From assembly GCA_002340255.1 (NCBI GenBank), contig DDLS01000118.1:62001-126000 (forward strand): a DNA stretch of 64,000 nucleotides, written 5' to 3'. The DNA is from Cyanobacteria bacterium UBA2566 (GTDB taxonomy: Bacteria; Cyanobacteriota; Cyanobacteriia; Cyanobacteriales; Desertifilaceae). The number at the start of each line of letters is the position of its first letter. Within the stretch, counting starts at the first letter, position 1. The position numbers and the translations under genes are program-made. Under the pieces are notes generated by a model, which was not told where the DNA came from, did no database searches, and saw nothing but the letters and a program-made list of their open reading frames with translations. Of this stretch, positions 1 through 9,000 are shown in pieces.

Positions 1-175
1 TGCGGTGAATGTGGCTTCGCGTATGGAATCTATGGGCATTCCGGGTAAAATTCAGGTGACTGAAGCGGCCTATGAACGGCTTAAACATCGCTATTCATTT
101 GAAAAGCGGGGTGAAATTGAGGTGAAGGGGAAAGGGATGATGACGACCTATTGGTTGATAGGAACTGAGCTTTGA
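1..175 (+). CDS. Class III adenylate/guanylate cyclase, C-terminal end (partial)
   Basis: The reading frame is open from base 2 to the TGA at 173-175 and has no start in the window. It reads AVNVASRMESMGIPGKIQV, then continues through an EKRGEIEVKGKG stretch and ends TYWLIGTEL. The VNVASRME segment holds the conserved asparagine and arginine that contact the transition state in class III nucleotide cyclases, and the KGKG..TYWL ending is the normal C-terminus of that catalytic domain. Only about 57 residues are visible, so the N-terminal sensor domains are unknown. The stop overlaps the TTG start of the next gene (TTGA). Confidence 0.85.
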   Translation, partial: AVNVASRMESMGIPGKIQVTEAAYERLKHRYSFEKRGEIEVKGKGMMTTYWLIGTEL

Positions 176-1368
176 AAACCTATCCACGCTTGGGATTGGA
201 TGTGCAATGGCCAGATCTGATCGGTGGATTCGTTGGGGGTTCACAGTCGAGATTAGAATTAGAAGGGGCGATCGCTTCCCATTGGCCCCCTTCCCGTTCT
301 CTTCAAGTCACCCTCTCCGTTAGAACAGCGTTCGATTTGCTCTTGCAAGCACTGGATTTTCCTCCAGGGACCGGGGTGCTCATGAGTGGGGTGAATGTAC
401 GCCACATGGTTGAGATTGTTGAATTTCATGGTCTGGTTCCCATTCCTGTCGATCTAGACTTAGATACCTTAGCTCCTAATTTAGACCATTTCCGCCGCCT
501 CATTTCGCCTCAGACCCGTCTATTTGTCATGGCCCATTTGTTTGGATCAATTATTCCTCTCGCGCCGTATATTGACCTCTGTCGCCAACATCAGATTATT
601 TTGGTAGAAGATTGTGCCCAAGCTTTTGCTCAGTCTTATTACTTGGGGGATGAACAAGTAGAGGTGAGTTTATTTAGTTTCGGCCCGATCAAGACTTGTA
701 CGGCATTGGGGGGTGGTGTGGCGATTGTTCGTGATTACGCTCTGGCCAATAAAATGAGAGAAATTGGCGATCGCTATCCCCTCAAAGGCGATCGCTGGTA
801 TAGACAACGCCTGATCAAATATTTAGCTATTAAAGCGATCTGTGACCCTTATCTGTATAATGCTCTGGTGCGATCGATACAGCTCCTAGGTAAAGATGTA
901 GATCGGGAGATCGGATCGAGCGCCAGAGGGTTTAGATCTAGGGAACTCATCCCCCAACTGAGGCAAAAACCCCCTCAACTGTTATTGCAATTTTTGGCTC
1001 ATCGGCTGCAAACTTGTCCGAGTTATGGCGATCGTATCCTTAGAGCAAAAAGGCTTTTAAGTCAACTCGATAGTTCGGTTATCTGGCCCGGATATCGTGC
1101 TACTCAACACTCGTTTTGGGTCGTTCCGATTCAAACTCCATCGCCTAAGCTTTGGATGAAAACACTGCGCGATTCTGGCTTTGATGCTACTCAAGGAAAT
1201 ACGAGCTTAATTGCCATTCCGACACCGCAAGGAAGCCCGTTACCACACGCTCAAGAACTAATACAAACCCTACTATATTTACCCATTTCTCCTGCATTAC
1301 CGGCTAGTGAGGAACAGCGATTAATTCAACTGATTAACTCCCTGATAGCAATAGGCAATAGGCAATAG
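172..1368 (+). CDS. DegT/DnrJ/EryC1/StrS-type aminotransferase family protein
   Basis: A 398-residue protein of the PLP-dependent aminotransferase fold type I, DegT/DnrJ/EryC1 branch; these enzymes aminate keto-sugars or related metabolites. Support comes from LVEDCAQAF (Asp147, which contacts the PLP pyridine nitrogen in the family) and FSFGPIKTCTALGGG, where Lys174 is the expected Schiff-base lysine before a glycine-rich turn. Length fits the family. I chose the TTG at 172 because it overlaps the cyclase stop and no better in-frame start lies nearby, so the exact start is uncertain. The last residues (AIGNRQ) are encoded by a CAATAGG-type tandem repeat, so the original C-terminus was probably changed by repeat invasion. 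The substrate cannot be told. Confidence 0.8.
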   Translation: MKTYPRLGLDVQWPDLIGGFVGGSQSRLELEGAIASHWPPSRSLQVTLSVRTAFDLLLQALDFPPGTGVLMSGVNVRHMVEIVEFHGLVPIPVDLDLDTLAPNLDHFRRLISPQTRLFVMAHLFGSIIPLAPYIDLCRQHQIILVEDCAQAFAQSYYLGDEQVEVSLFSFGPIKTCTALGGGVAIVRDYALANKMREIGDRYPLKGDRWYRQRLIKYLAIKAICDPYLYNALVRSIQLLGKDVDREIGSSARGFRSRELIPQLRQKPPQLLLQFLAHRLQTCPSYGDRILRAKRLLSQLDSSVIWPGYRATQHSFWVVPIQTPSPKLWMKTLRDSGFDATQGNTSLIAIPTPQGSPLPHAQELIQTLLYLPISPALPASEEQRLIQLINSLIAIGNRQ

Positions 1369-1458
1369 CTTGTATGGTTTGGGATCTAAGATTTCAGGCT
1401 GTACTCTATAGAAGAGAGGAGTTCTATAGCAGAGAAAGAGAGTGCTAGGACATTTTCT

Positions 1459-1488
1459 ATTGCTAGAGTACCTATTGCTAGAGTACCT
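1459..1488. repeat. 15-bp tandem duplication
   Basis: Two exact adjacent copies of ATTGCTAGAGTACCT at 1459-1473 and 1474-1488, in the gap after the aminotransferase gene. Confidence 0.9.
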
Positions 1489-1499
1489 CAAACCATAAC

Positions 1500-1691
1500 C
1501 TAGCGAAGTTGACACACTCTTTGTAGGCGATCTCCTTCAACCACAAACACATTACACTGCACTTGATCTTGCTCAAGCTGCTCTAGTAAGGACATTTTCG
1601 ACTGGTTGGATAAAACGCGATCGGATACCAGAGGATTAAACACGGCAGCCATCAGGGTTGAAAAGGTCAAAAGAACAAAACTCACATTCAT
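1500..1691 (-). CDS. Small hypothetical secreted or membrane-anchored protein
   Basis: A 63-residue frame starting MNVSFVLLTFSTLMAAVFNP, a hydrophobic N-terminus that looks like a signal peptide or single anchor, followed by a polar segment with two cysteines (QCNVFV and RVCQLR). A GGAG lies about 10 bases before the ATG. No family is recognised. It stands alone between two other genes and could also be a chance frame. A real gene is somewhat favoured by the signal-like start and the ribosome site. Confidence 0.4.
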   Translation of the reverse strand: MNVSFVLLTFSTLMAAVFNPLVSDRVLSNQSKMSLLEQLEQDQVQCNVFVVEGDRLQRVCQLR

Positions 1692-1898
1692 CAGGTCAAA
1701 TCTCCGTTCGCTGCTTTAGCTAACTGTCTCCTAAATTCATCTGGGATTACCCGGATACTATTGGCTACCTCTTAGCTGTTATAATCCAATTCTGGAAAAA
1801 AAACAAGCGGAAACACGAATAGACTGTTCCAGAATTGTAACCGTCTACTCTTAGGCGATCGGGGGGTTAGCTTCGGTATTTTCTTAGAAGCACCCCAG

Positions 1899-2267
1899 CT
1901 AATGAAGTTCCCGTCCGAAGGGAAACAAGGCTAAAGGAATTAACTTAAAGTGCTGTTGAGCAAAAGGAATACCAATAATGGTAATAAATAAAAGCGCCCC
2001 ATGGAGGAGGTGAGAAAGGGCAATTTCCCAACCAAAGCAAACCACCCAAATGATATTCAAGATCATGGGAATTACGCCAGATGCACCGGGACTCACTTCG
2101 ATCTCTTTACCAAATGGGGTAAAGGTGGCAAAACCAATTTTCATGGTTTGTAAACCGAACGGAATTCCGATAATGGTGATACACATACCCAGACCACCGA
2201 TAATATAGCCCAATCCAGAGATGAATCCACCACAAATCAACCAGATCAGGTTACCGAAGAGTGTCAT
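1899..2267 (-). CDS. YccF domain-containing inner-membrane protein
   Basis: A 122-residue, strongly hydrophobic protein with two related halves. Each half holds the TIIGIPFG/TIIGIPFA motif (CITIIGIPFGLQ near residue 30 and FITIIGIPFAQQ near residue 95) followed by an FxPFG turn. This duplicated IGIPF..PFG pattern is the signature of the YccF (DUF307) family of small membrane proteins, whose role is unknown. Four membrane segments are likely. The gene stands alone, divergent from nothing obvious, with the CRISPR island starting about 90 bases upstream of its start on the other side. Confidence 0.85.
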   Translation of the reverse strand: MTLFGNLIWLICGGFISGLGYIIGGLGMCITIIGIPFGLQTMKIGFATFTPFGKEIEVSPGASGVIPMILNIIWVVCFGWEIALSHLLHGALLFITIIGIPFAQQHFKLIPLALFPFGRELH

Positions 2268-2358
2268 AACTGGTTTATCTCCCGTTGAAAGACTAAATGG
2301 GTTGATTGTATCAAACCTAGAGTTCGATATTTAATAATGTCAAGAAGGTTTGAGAGGA

Positions 2359-3240
2359 TTAGGGGCGATCGCCCTCTTCTGCGAAAGCAATGCCATATTG
2401 TTGACATTGCTTTCGCAGTTCTTGAATGTAGCGATCGCGCAGATTCTGCGGTGCAATAATCTCACAGTTTTTCCCGTAGGGGCGAATATCGCGCATGAAC
2501 CAGAAGCTACTATAGATCTGGCGGATTACCTGTCGAGTGGGGGGATCGCCTTCGAGGTTGCCAACGGAGCGATCGCCGGGTTTGCTGCGGTATCCAAAGG
2601 CTAATCCTCCAGATAGGCGCAATTCTACGGTGATGTATTCTAAGTCGGGTTGCCATTTTTGGTTAACAGAAACTACGGCGGCTTCTTGGATGCGCTCTAG
2701 CAGCAGGCTCCAATTGTGGCAGAGTTCTTTGATATCGTAATTCCCTTCCGTTTCTTGGCAACGACAGAGCAGATATTCTCGTTTTTCAATGGGGATAATG
2801 CGAGCATAAAGAACTGTGTAATGAAACAGGCGATCGGCGGCATCTCGGTAGGAGAGGCGGAAGGGTTGTTGACGATCGATGAAGGTTTCAATTTGTTCTC
2901 TCCATGCGGGAATGGGAGCGTTGAGAAAGGCTTCGATTTCTTGTCTTAGGGGAAGCGAGAGTTCGCCGCGATCGCACAATATTTGGGCAATTTCCTTGGC
3001 TTCTGTGACTTCTCCATGATCGACTAGTAGATTTCTAACGCGGTTGAGCAGTTCGATCCGCTCCGGTAACCAGTCGTTATTGGGAGCGATGCGGAGCTGT
3101 TGCCGGGCGATCGCCGTAATTAACTTGGAGATATTCGGCTTGTCTCCCCATGTCATGCCGAATTCTTCCGCAAGTTGCTCTAAATGGGCTTTGTCTCGTT
3201 CGGATACGGATAGAGTTATGGATTGACCTTTACGACTCAT
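2359..3240 (-). CDS. WYL-domain transcription regulator of CRISPR-Cas module 1
   Basis: A 293-residue protein with an N-terminal RKGQSITLSVSERDKAHLEQLAE segment that looks like a ribbon-helix-helix DNA-binding part (beta strand then helix), a middle helical region, and a C-terminal WYL-type ligand-sensing region from about residue 120 (FIDRQQPFRLSYRDAADRLF, then a conserved ending CEIIAPQNLRDRYIQELRKQC). It is clearly paralogous to the regulator at 11589-12455, with the ITLS start, IDRQQPFRL and CEIIAPQ..LRDRYI segments shared. Proteins of this type sit divergently beside cyanobacterial type I-D operons (Sll7009 on the Synechocystis plasmid pSYSA is a known example and acts as a repressor). 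By position it should control the operon starting at 3458. The inducing ligand is unknown. Confidence 0.85.
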   Translation of the reverse strand: MSRKGQSITLSVSERDKAHLEQLAEEFGMTWGDKPNISKLITAIARQQLRIAPNNDWLPERIELLNRVRNLLVDHGEVTEAKEIAQILCDRGELSLPLRQEIEAFLNAPIPAWREQIETFIDRQQPFRLSYRDAADRLFHYTVLYARIIPIEKREYLLCRCQETEGNYDIKELCHNWSLLLERIQEAAVVSVNQKWQPDLEYITVELRLSGGLAFGYRSKPGDRSVGNLEGDPPTRQVIRQIYSSFWFMRDIRPYGKNCEIIAPQNLRDRYIQELRKQCQQYGIAFAEEGDRP

Positions 3241-3245
3241 GTTTG

Positions 3246-3325
3246 TACGGACACTTTTTAGGTGTAGTTGTTGATTTTCTCTATTTTCAGAACTATTATG
3301 GGAGATATCAAGCAGTTACGGACAC
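3246..3325. promoter_or_regulatory. Pair of TACGGACAC direct repeats between the regulator and module 1
   Basis: Two exact copies of TACGGACAC (3246-3254 and 3317-3325) lie in the divergent intergenic region just before the WYL regulator start. Their place suits an operator for autoregulation, but no binding data can be inferred from sequence alone. Confidence 0.35.
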
Positions 3326-3337
3326 AAAAATATGGAA

Positions 3338-3367
3338 ATGAAGGAAATGTTAGGCGATCGCACCTAG
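3338..3367 (+). pseudogene. Nine-codon remnant of the small HTH-like gene found before module 2
   Basis: The frame ATGAAGGAAATGTTAGGCGA.. encodes MKEMLGDRT and then hits TAG at 3365-3367. Before module 2 the intact 62-residue gene begins MKETLGDRLLHL with nearly the same bases, and its TAG stop (12726-12728) is followed by the same conserved box as here. The most economical reading is an in-frame internal deletion that removed about 53 codons and kept both ends. Confidence 0.6.
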
Positions 3368-3409
3368 GAAAAGTCCTTTTCCAGTGACTTGTAGAATAGT
3401 GAGTGTGAT
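3366..3409 (+). promoter_or_regulatory. Conserved control box upstream of type I-D module 1
   Basis: A 44-base segment matching the segment at 12727-12770 at 36 of 44 positions without gaps. It contains TTTTCCAGTGACTTGTAGAAT, in which TAGAAT (3392-3397) resembles a -10 element. No convincing -35 is seen, which would fit an activated or repressed promoter. It lies immediately upstream of the module 1 operon and is the best candidate for its promoter and for binding by the WYL regulator. Confidence 0.55.
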
Positions 3410-3457
3410 GAGTGAAGAAGCGATGAAAAAACTATTTTTACTCAAGGCAATTAACCC

Positions 3458-5638
3458 ATGAATGAGTATGCCATTACCCTAAAATCTGTTTATTCTTGTC
3501 CAGCAACCGAATCAATTGACAAGATTAAACTCCCCGAAAATTGGCGATTATCTTGGCATCAGTTGGAGACGTGGAAAGCGCTACAAAATCCGGACATTGA
3601 TGTGGTGTTTAATACGGCGATGACGGGAGATGGTAAGAGTTTAGCCGCCTATTTATCCAGTTTGCAAAGTAAAGAATATTGTATCGCCCTTTACCCCACC
3701 AATGAATTGGCGCGAGATCAAGAGAAGCAGGTTCAAGATTATATCGCCACGTTCAAACCGCGCAACGATCTGCGGGTGGTGCGGTTAAGTGGGGCAGAGT
3801 TAGAACTGTATGCTGAACAAGAGGGTTTGAAGAAATCTGGGGCGATCGCCACTCGCATCATGCAATCTGATATTATTTTAACCAACCCAGATATCTTTCA
3901 CTATCTCCATCGAGGCGCATATCTCACCCCGAAAGACAGTCCCGATCGATTATGGCAAAGACTCGATAAAAACTTTGACTTATTTATCTTTGATGAATTC
4001 CATGTTTTTGCCGCTCCCCAAATTGCCAGCGTCATCAATACTCTGCTTTTAATTCGCTGTACCAACCGGCGTAAAAAGTTTTTATTTCTCTCAGCTACAC
4101 CGAATTCAGAGTTCAAAGAAAAATTAAAAGATGCTGGATTTCGTTGCTGTGAAATCAATCCAATCGACGAGCAGAAGTATCAATTTCCAGAGACTCCAGA
4201 GGAAGCGCAAGCCTTGTCAGAACAAGATTGGCGCAGAGTTACGGGAGAAATAGTGCTAAACTTCATCCCGTTGGAATCATCAGGGAATTCTTCAGAACAG
4301 TGGCTAAAAGACAACAGCGAGTTGATTGTCAAACAGTTTCAGGAAAAGCCAGGCAGTAAAGGCGCAATTATTCTGAATTCTATTGCCGCAGTCAAGCGAC
4401 TCACTCCATTTTTTAGTAACTTACTCTCTCCCTATGGCTTAGAGGTTGGCGAAAATACCGGATTATCCGGAAAACAAGTTAAAGCTCAGTCTCTCTCGGC
4501 AGATTTGGTGATTGGAACCAGCACCATTGATGTGGGGGTTGACTTTAAGATTAACTTCCTATTCTTTGAAGCGGCAGATGGGGGTAATTTTATTCAGCGA
4601 TTAGGACGATTGGGACGACATGAGGGCTACCATCGGGAGGGAAAATATATCCCGTTTGATGGCTTTACGGCTTATGCTTTGGTTCCCCAGTTTTTGGTTG
4701 AACGCCTGTTTAGTGGAGAAACTGCACCCTTAGAACTAGGAAGCCGTTGCGATCGCCCCTTTTCCCACCAGCAAATTACCGAAAACTATCGCCAAATCAA
4801 TGACTTTCGCGGTTACTATTCCCGGTGGGGTGCGGTGCAGTCGATGGTTTTGTGCAGCAAGTTGAAGCATAAGACAGTTAGAGCCATTTACGAGAAAAGT
4901 GCTGAAGCCTTTGAATCGATATCGGAACAGATTTTTAAGACTCGTCTAGTCAAGTTATATGGCTTGAGCAAACGATGGGAAAGAGAATGGCAAGAGCTAT
5001 CAGGAAATAAAACAGGAAATCCAATTTTAGAAGATGCGGCAAGTTTCCGGGGTTCGAGTAGCTTGCAATACGGTTTATACGATCTGACGGAAACCCATGA
5101 GGCAGATCGGTTCAAAACCTATGAGTTACCGGGGATTTTGGGAAATTTGGATGTCGAAGTGATGACGGAGAAGGCGTTTATGTATTCGCTTCGGGAAACT
5201 GGCGATCGCCTGAATACCGTGATTCCCAAGGGACAATTTCGCCATTGCTTGGGGTTTATGAAACTGCACGCTTATCGGGAAGAGCGCCTTAATTGGCGGT
5301 TCATTTATCCCGGAGATCTGCAACCGGTGGCGGATGCCTGGAAGGTTCAGGTTTTGGTGGGGTTGGAAGTTTGGCAACCCGAAAATCCTTGGATCGATGG
5401 TATTAATAAGCGTCTGAAGCGTCAGGGGTTGGTGAGCTATGTGTTGCGGTTTCCAGTGGGTGAAGTGCGATCGCGTCTACGTTTGCCGATGCATTTCCAG
5501 ATTTACCCCATCAGCGATGCCAACAGTCTGCTCGATCCTAGCGCACCTTATTCTATTGCCTTCGGACAATCGGCACTGCTGATCGATACTCTCGCGTACA
5601 CCTTGAAGAGCAAAGGAGATGAAGAATGGATTGTTTAG
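3458..5638 (+). CDS. cas3: Type I-D Cas3' helicase, module 1
   Basis: A 726-residue superfamily 2 helicase without an HD nuclease domain, as expected for Cas3' of type I-D, where the HD domain is on Cas10d. Motifs visible in order: Walker A AMTGDGKS (about 54-61), IALYPTNELARDQ (motif Ia), LTNPDIFHY, Walker B FDEFH (178-182), SATPN (212-216), and the motif VI arginine finger region QRLGRLGRH near residue 380. It should unwind target DNA recruited by the effector complex. The start ATG overlaps the stop of a 17-codon mini-frame (3408-3461) by ATGA, which may couple their translation. It overlaps the next gene by 13 bases. Its codon use and HIP1 content resemble the host. It is only distantly similar to the module 2 Cas3' (17838-19934), which sits last in its operon rather than first. 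Confidence 0.92.
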   Translation: MNEYAITLKSVYSCPATESIDKIKLPENWRLSWHQLETWKALQNPDIDVVFNTAMTGDGKSLAAYLSSLQSKEYCIALYPTNELARDQEKQVQDYIATFKPRNDLRVVRLSGAELELYAEQEGLKKSGAIATRIMQSDIILTNPDIFHYLHRGAYLTPKDSPDRLWQRLDKNFDLFIFDEFHVFAAPQIASVINTLLLIRCTNRRKKFLFLSATPNSEFKEKLKDAGFRCCEINPIDEQKYQFPETPEEAQALSEQDWRRVTGEIVLNFIPLESSGNSSEQWLKDNSELIVKQFQEKPGSKGAIILNSIAAVKRLTPFFSNLLSPYGLEVGENTGLSGKQVKAQSLSADLVIGTSTIDVGVDFKINFLFFEAADGGNFIQRLGRLGRHEGYHREGKYIPFDGFTAYALVPQFLVERLFSGETAPLELGSRCDRPFSHQQITENYRQINDFRGYYSRWGAVQSMVLCSKLKHKTVRAIYEKSAEAFESISEQIFKTRLVKLYGLSKRWEREWQELSGNKTGNPILEDAASFRGSSSLQYGLYDLTETHEADRFKTYELPGILGNLDVEVMTEKAFMYSLRETGDRLNTVIPKGQFRHCLGFMKLHAYREERLNWRFIYPGDLQPVADAWKVQVLVGLEVWQPENPWIDGINKRLKRQGLVSYVLRFPVGEVRSRLRLPMHFQIYPISDANSLLDPSAPYSIAFGQSALLIDTLAYTLKSKGDEEWIV

Positions 5639-6075
5639 AAATCAATTCCCATATTATTTCCAGAAAACTTGACTTTTTGAATCATTATCTGAATCACTTG
5701 GAGTCTTTCCGTTTCATTGTGTTAGCCGACTACCTCAAGAATTCCCATACACAATTAGTTGTCGAGCGCTTATTACACCTTGCCTCTGAAGTGGCATTAG
5801 ATGTCAATCTACATCTGCTCAACAGCCTAGGTATATCACAAACTAAAAAGGATTGCGATCTATTTCTTGAAATCAGCAAATATGATATTCTTGAATTAGA
5901 ATTAGCTGAAAATTTAGAATCCTTGAATAGGTTAAGAAATCAATTAATCTATCTGTATGATGAAATCGATCCAGTACAAGTCTACAATAGAATTGAACTC
6001 GCTCTACAGGAATATCCCAAGTATCAAAGACAAATTATCCAATATTTAGATCCCCTAGAGGACGATCGTGGCTAA
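5626..6075 (+). CDS. HepT-like (DUF86) HEPN protein inside the cas operon, catalytic His replaced
   Basis: A 149-residue all-helical protein matching the HepT/DUF86 layout: VERLLHLASEVALDVNLHLL, a middle ISKYDILELELAENL helix, and NRLRNQLIYLYDEIDPVQVY. HepT toxins carry RNxLVHxY (R-x4-H-x-Y), where Arg and His form the RNase site and Tyr is AMPylated by MntA. Here the motif reads RNQLIYLY, so the histidine is tyrosine. No MntA-type nucleotidyltransferase gene is nearby. The gene overlaps cas3 by 13 bases upstream and cas10d by 8 downstream, so it is translationally coupled and is a true operon member. I infer a structural or regulatory part in the module 1 complex rather than an active toxin. 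The role is not established. Confidence 0.75.
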   Translation: MDCLEINSHIISRKLDFLNHYLNHLESFRFIVLADYLKNSHTQLVVERLLHLASEVALDVNLHLLNSLGISQTKKDCDLFLEISKYDILELELAENLESLNRLRNQLIYLYDEIDPVQVYNRIELALQEYPKYQRQIIQYLDPLEDDRG

Positions 6076-9000
6076 AAAACGGAAATCCGATCCAAAAACA
6101 CAACAACTTTCCCTATTTGATATTGGCAATCCCTCTGAACCAGAAACAGACGAAGACTTAGAAGAGGAATGGGATTCAGAAGAAATCGATCTCGGTTTAG
6201 ACAAAACAACTCGTGAAATTGCCTCACAACCTACCGAACTGCTGACGCTAAAGCTACTCAAACAAGCCATTACAGCAGAAAATCCAGGCGATCGCATCAT
6301 GGCGGATTTTGCCGAGTACGTGCTTCCCTATTTACTCAAATATACAATTGGCGTAACGGCTAAAGGTGGCAAATATTTCGATCGCCTAGATGAGGAGCGC
6401 GAAGAAGGATACGATCGCCGCAATGCTGCCGATCAATCCTTGAACACCCATCTACTCAATGGATTATTTCCCGCTAACTTAGTCGAGCGAGAACTGCAAA
6501 AATTGAATACCACCGTGCGCCGGGAAATTGATGAGCCAGAGCGCCGCTTACTGATTGCCGGGTTTATTCTCCATGACTTTGAGAAATTTGCCGATGTGCC
6601 GGAAGATTGCCGGAATCTGCAAAAGGAAGAGCATCGGCAAATCATTGCCCAGAAAATCCTCCAATTGGGATTAGATCGGTTTTTAGATCCCGAAAATCCC
6701 CAGGGTTATCAAGACTATATTGATGATTTACTCTGTGTTGCCTACAATGCTCAGAGAAGATGGGGAACGAACTGGAATTTTTCCGAATTTGGACTAAATC
6801 CGACTTTACGCGATCGCACTCTCATTTGCCTAGCCGAACTTGCCTGTTTAGCCGACTCCCTTTCCTCCATTATCAAACATCCCCAAGATGCAGAAACTCC
6901 GCGCCTGCAACAACTCATTCATAGCCTCAGCGACGGAGAACTAAAGTTTACCTATCACAGCATTTCTGAAAACCGAGGCGTGCTAACCAATGTCGTCAAT
7001 AACGCCTTAATGGAAGCTCATACTTCTCTAAATGCCCCCTCTCCCGTGGGAGTTTGCGGAGAAGGCAATACAGCTCTAAATGCCCCCTCTCCCGTGGGAG
7101 AGGGGGTTGGGGGAGAGGGCAACACATCTCCCACGGAAGAGGGGGTTGGGGGAGAGGGTAACTATTACAAACCCTTACTCTATCTTCCCACAGGCGTAAT
7201 TTACCTCGCTCATCGAGATGCTCCCCCCATTTCCAGGGAAGACTTACCTAACCGAGTCGTAGACAAAATTAAAGCCTTATGTCGAAATCAATTAGTTCTG
7301 CGACAAACGGGATTTAGTCGCGATGGTAAAGGCATGAAATATGCTGATTATTACGAACAGTTTTTCGATATTGTGGGCTTAATGCAAGTCGCATTACAGG
7401 CAACCTTGCGGATTTTACATGATAAAAAGCCTTCCGTTGCCAAAAGCCGCAGCGATAACTTAATCAAGTTTCAGCAAAAACAGGTACTCTCAGCCGACTA
7501 TGACTTTAGCTTCAGCGATGATATCAGATGCGATCGCCTCGCGGAATTCGGAGATGCTCTCACCCGCAAGATTTGGGGAGAGCAAGTCCACAAAATTGAA
7601 GCTACTCGCAAAAAAGAGAAGACATTATCCCCATTACCCAATCTCGATTTAGTGCATGAAGTCGCCAAATTTTGGCAACTGGAACCATACTTACCGCAAA
7701 TTCGCGAAATTCAGCAGATTAACCAGAGCTTAAAAGCCTTAAAACTCAAAGGAAATACCGGAGGCGTTCCCTATGAATGGTACTTTCTCGCAGCTAAATA
7801 TCTCCAACACCATCCCGGTATCGAAGACGTGCGCGAAACCTGTGAAAAGCTAATTTCCCATATTGCCCAACTCATTAATCCCATTTTAGAGCAATATTCC
7901 TTAGCCGATGGTTGGGAAGATGTGCGGTTATGGGTGGAACAAGTGGTAATGTTACCCGATAATCAACCGCAAGAATTGGCAAAAGCTGACATCTTTTTCA
8001 AAGAATTGGAGCATTACCAACTGGCGAAAAAACCCGGACGAGGAAAACAGCTCATTTGCTCCATTTCCCATTCTCCCTATAGCGTCAGCGAACAAATGGA
8101 GTCAGCCGTTTTATTCACTCCCCAAGTTTACACCAATAAACAGATGTTAGGCGGCTCCAATGCCAAGCGCAATATCTCCAGTATTTCGGGCACAGAGATG
8201 ATGCTCAGGCAAATTTTGATGAATCAAACCCAAGCCGTTGGCAAACGCTTTGAGGATGGCAAATATCGCTATCTCTACTTCTATCCCACCTACTACTTCA
8301 CCCCGGAAACCAACAAGTTTCTACATCAAGCTTACCGGAATATTGCTCAAACTCGGTTTAATACGAGTCTGCGTAACCATTTTATCAACGATGACTTGAA
8401 AGCTGATTTTAGCCGGGACAATTATCAAAGCGCCGATGTTTTTCTCATGGAAGAAAATTTAGCAACGAAAAAAGCCTTACCCGAAGACGATCCCAACCGC
8501 AAATTTGACCGCACATTCAAGCTCTCGTATCCCGAAAATCAGCCTCTCACGTTCTACTTTATGGCACTCCCCCCAGGGCGAGATCCAACCGATACCGAAT
8601 CTTGGGTAATGCCCACTTGGTTAGCCTTTGCGTTTCCCCTAATTTTAGATGTGAAAACCGTTGTTTCTGAATCTCCTATTCCCCCGTTTAAGGATGGCGC
8701 AGAATTCGAGCAAACCGTTTTCCTCGATAGCGCCCCCCAAGCTTTCCAATCCTTAGTGCAAGCCGATTATTTTCGCCTCGACTATATCCTCGAAGGCTGG
8801 AAGGAAAAGCACGGCACAAAACTTTATCCTGCACCCCTTAAAGTCCTCACTGCTGCCTATGCCATTCACCTCGATGTTAACGCCAAACAAGGCAAAGGAA
8901 AATATGATGCCCACTGGGGTAAACTCTCGGAACTGGCGCGAGATTTGCAAACCAGTCCTCTGACTGTATTTCATTCACTCAATGAATGGGTGCGCCGACA

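Noticed and set aside
3458..5638. Cas3' without an HD domain as a broken gene
   Set aside because: Type I-D normally has the HD nuclease on Cas10d, which is present here with its motif.
5626..6075. Classical HepT-MntA toxin-antitoxin pair
   Set aside because: No nucleotidyltransferase gene is adjacent and the catalytic His is absent.
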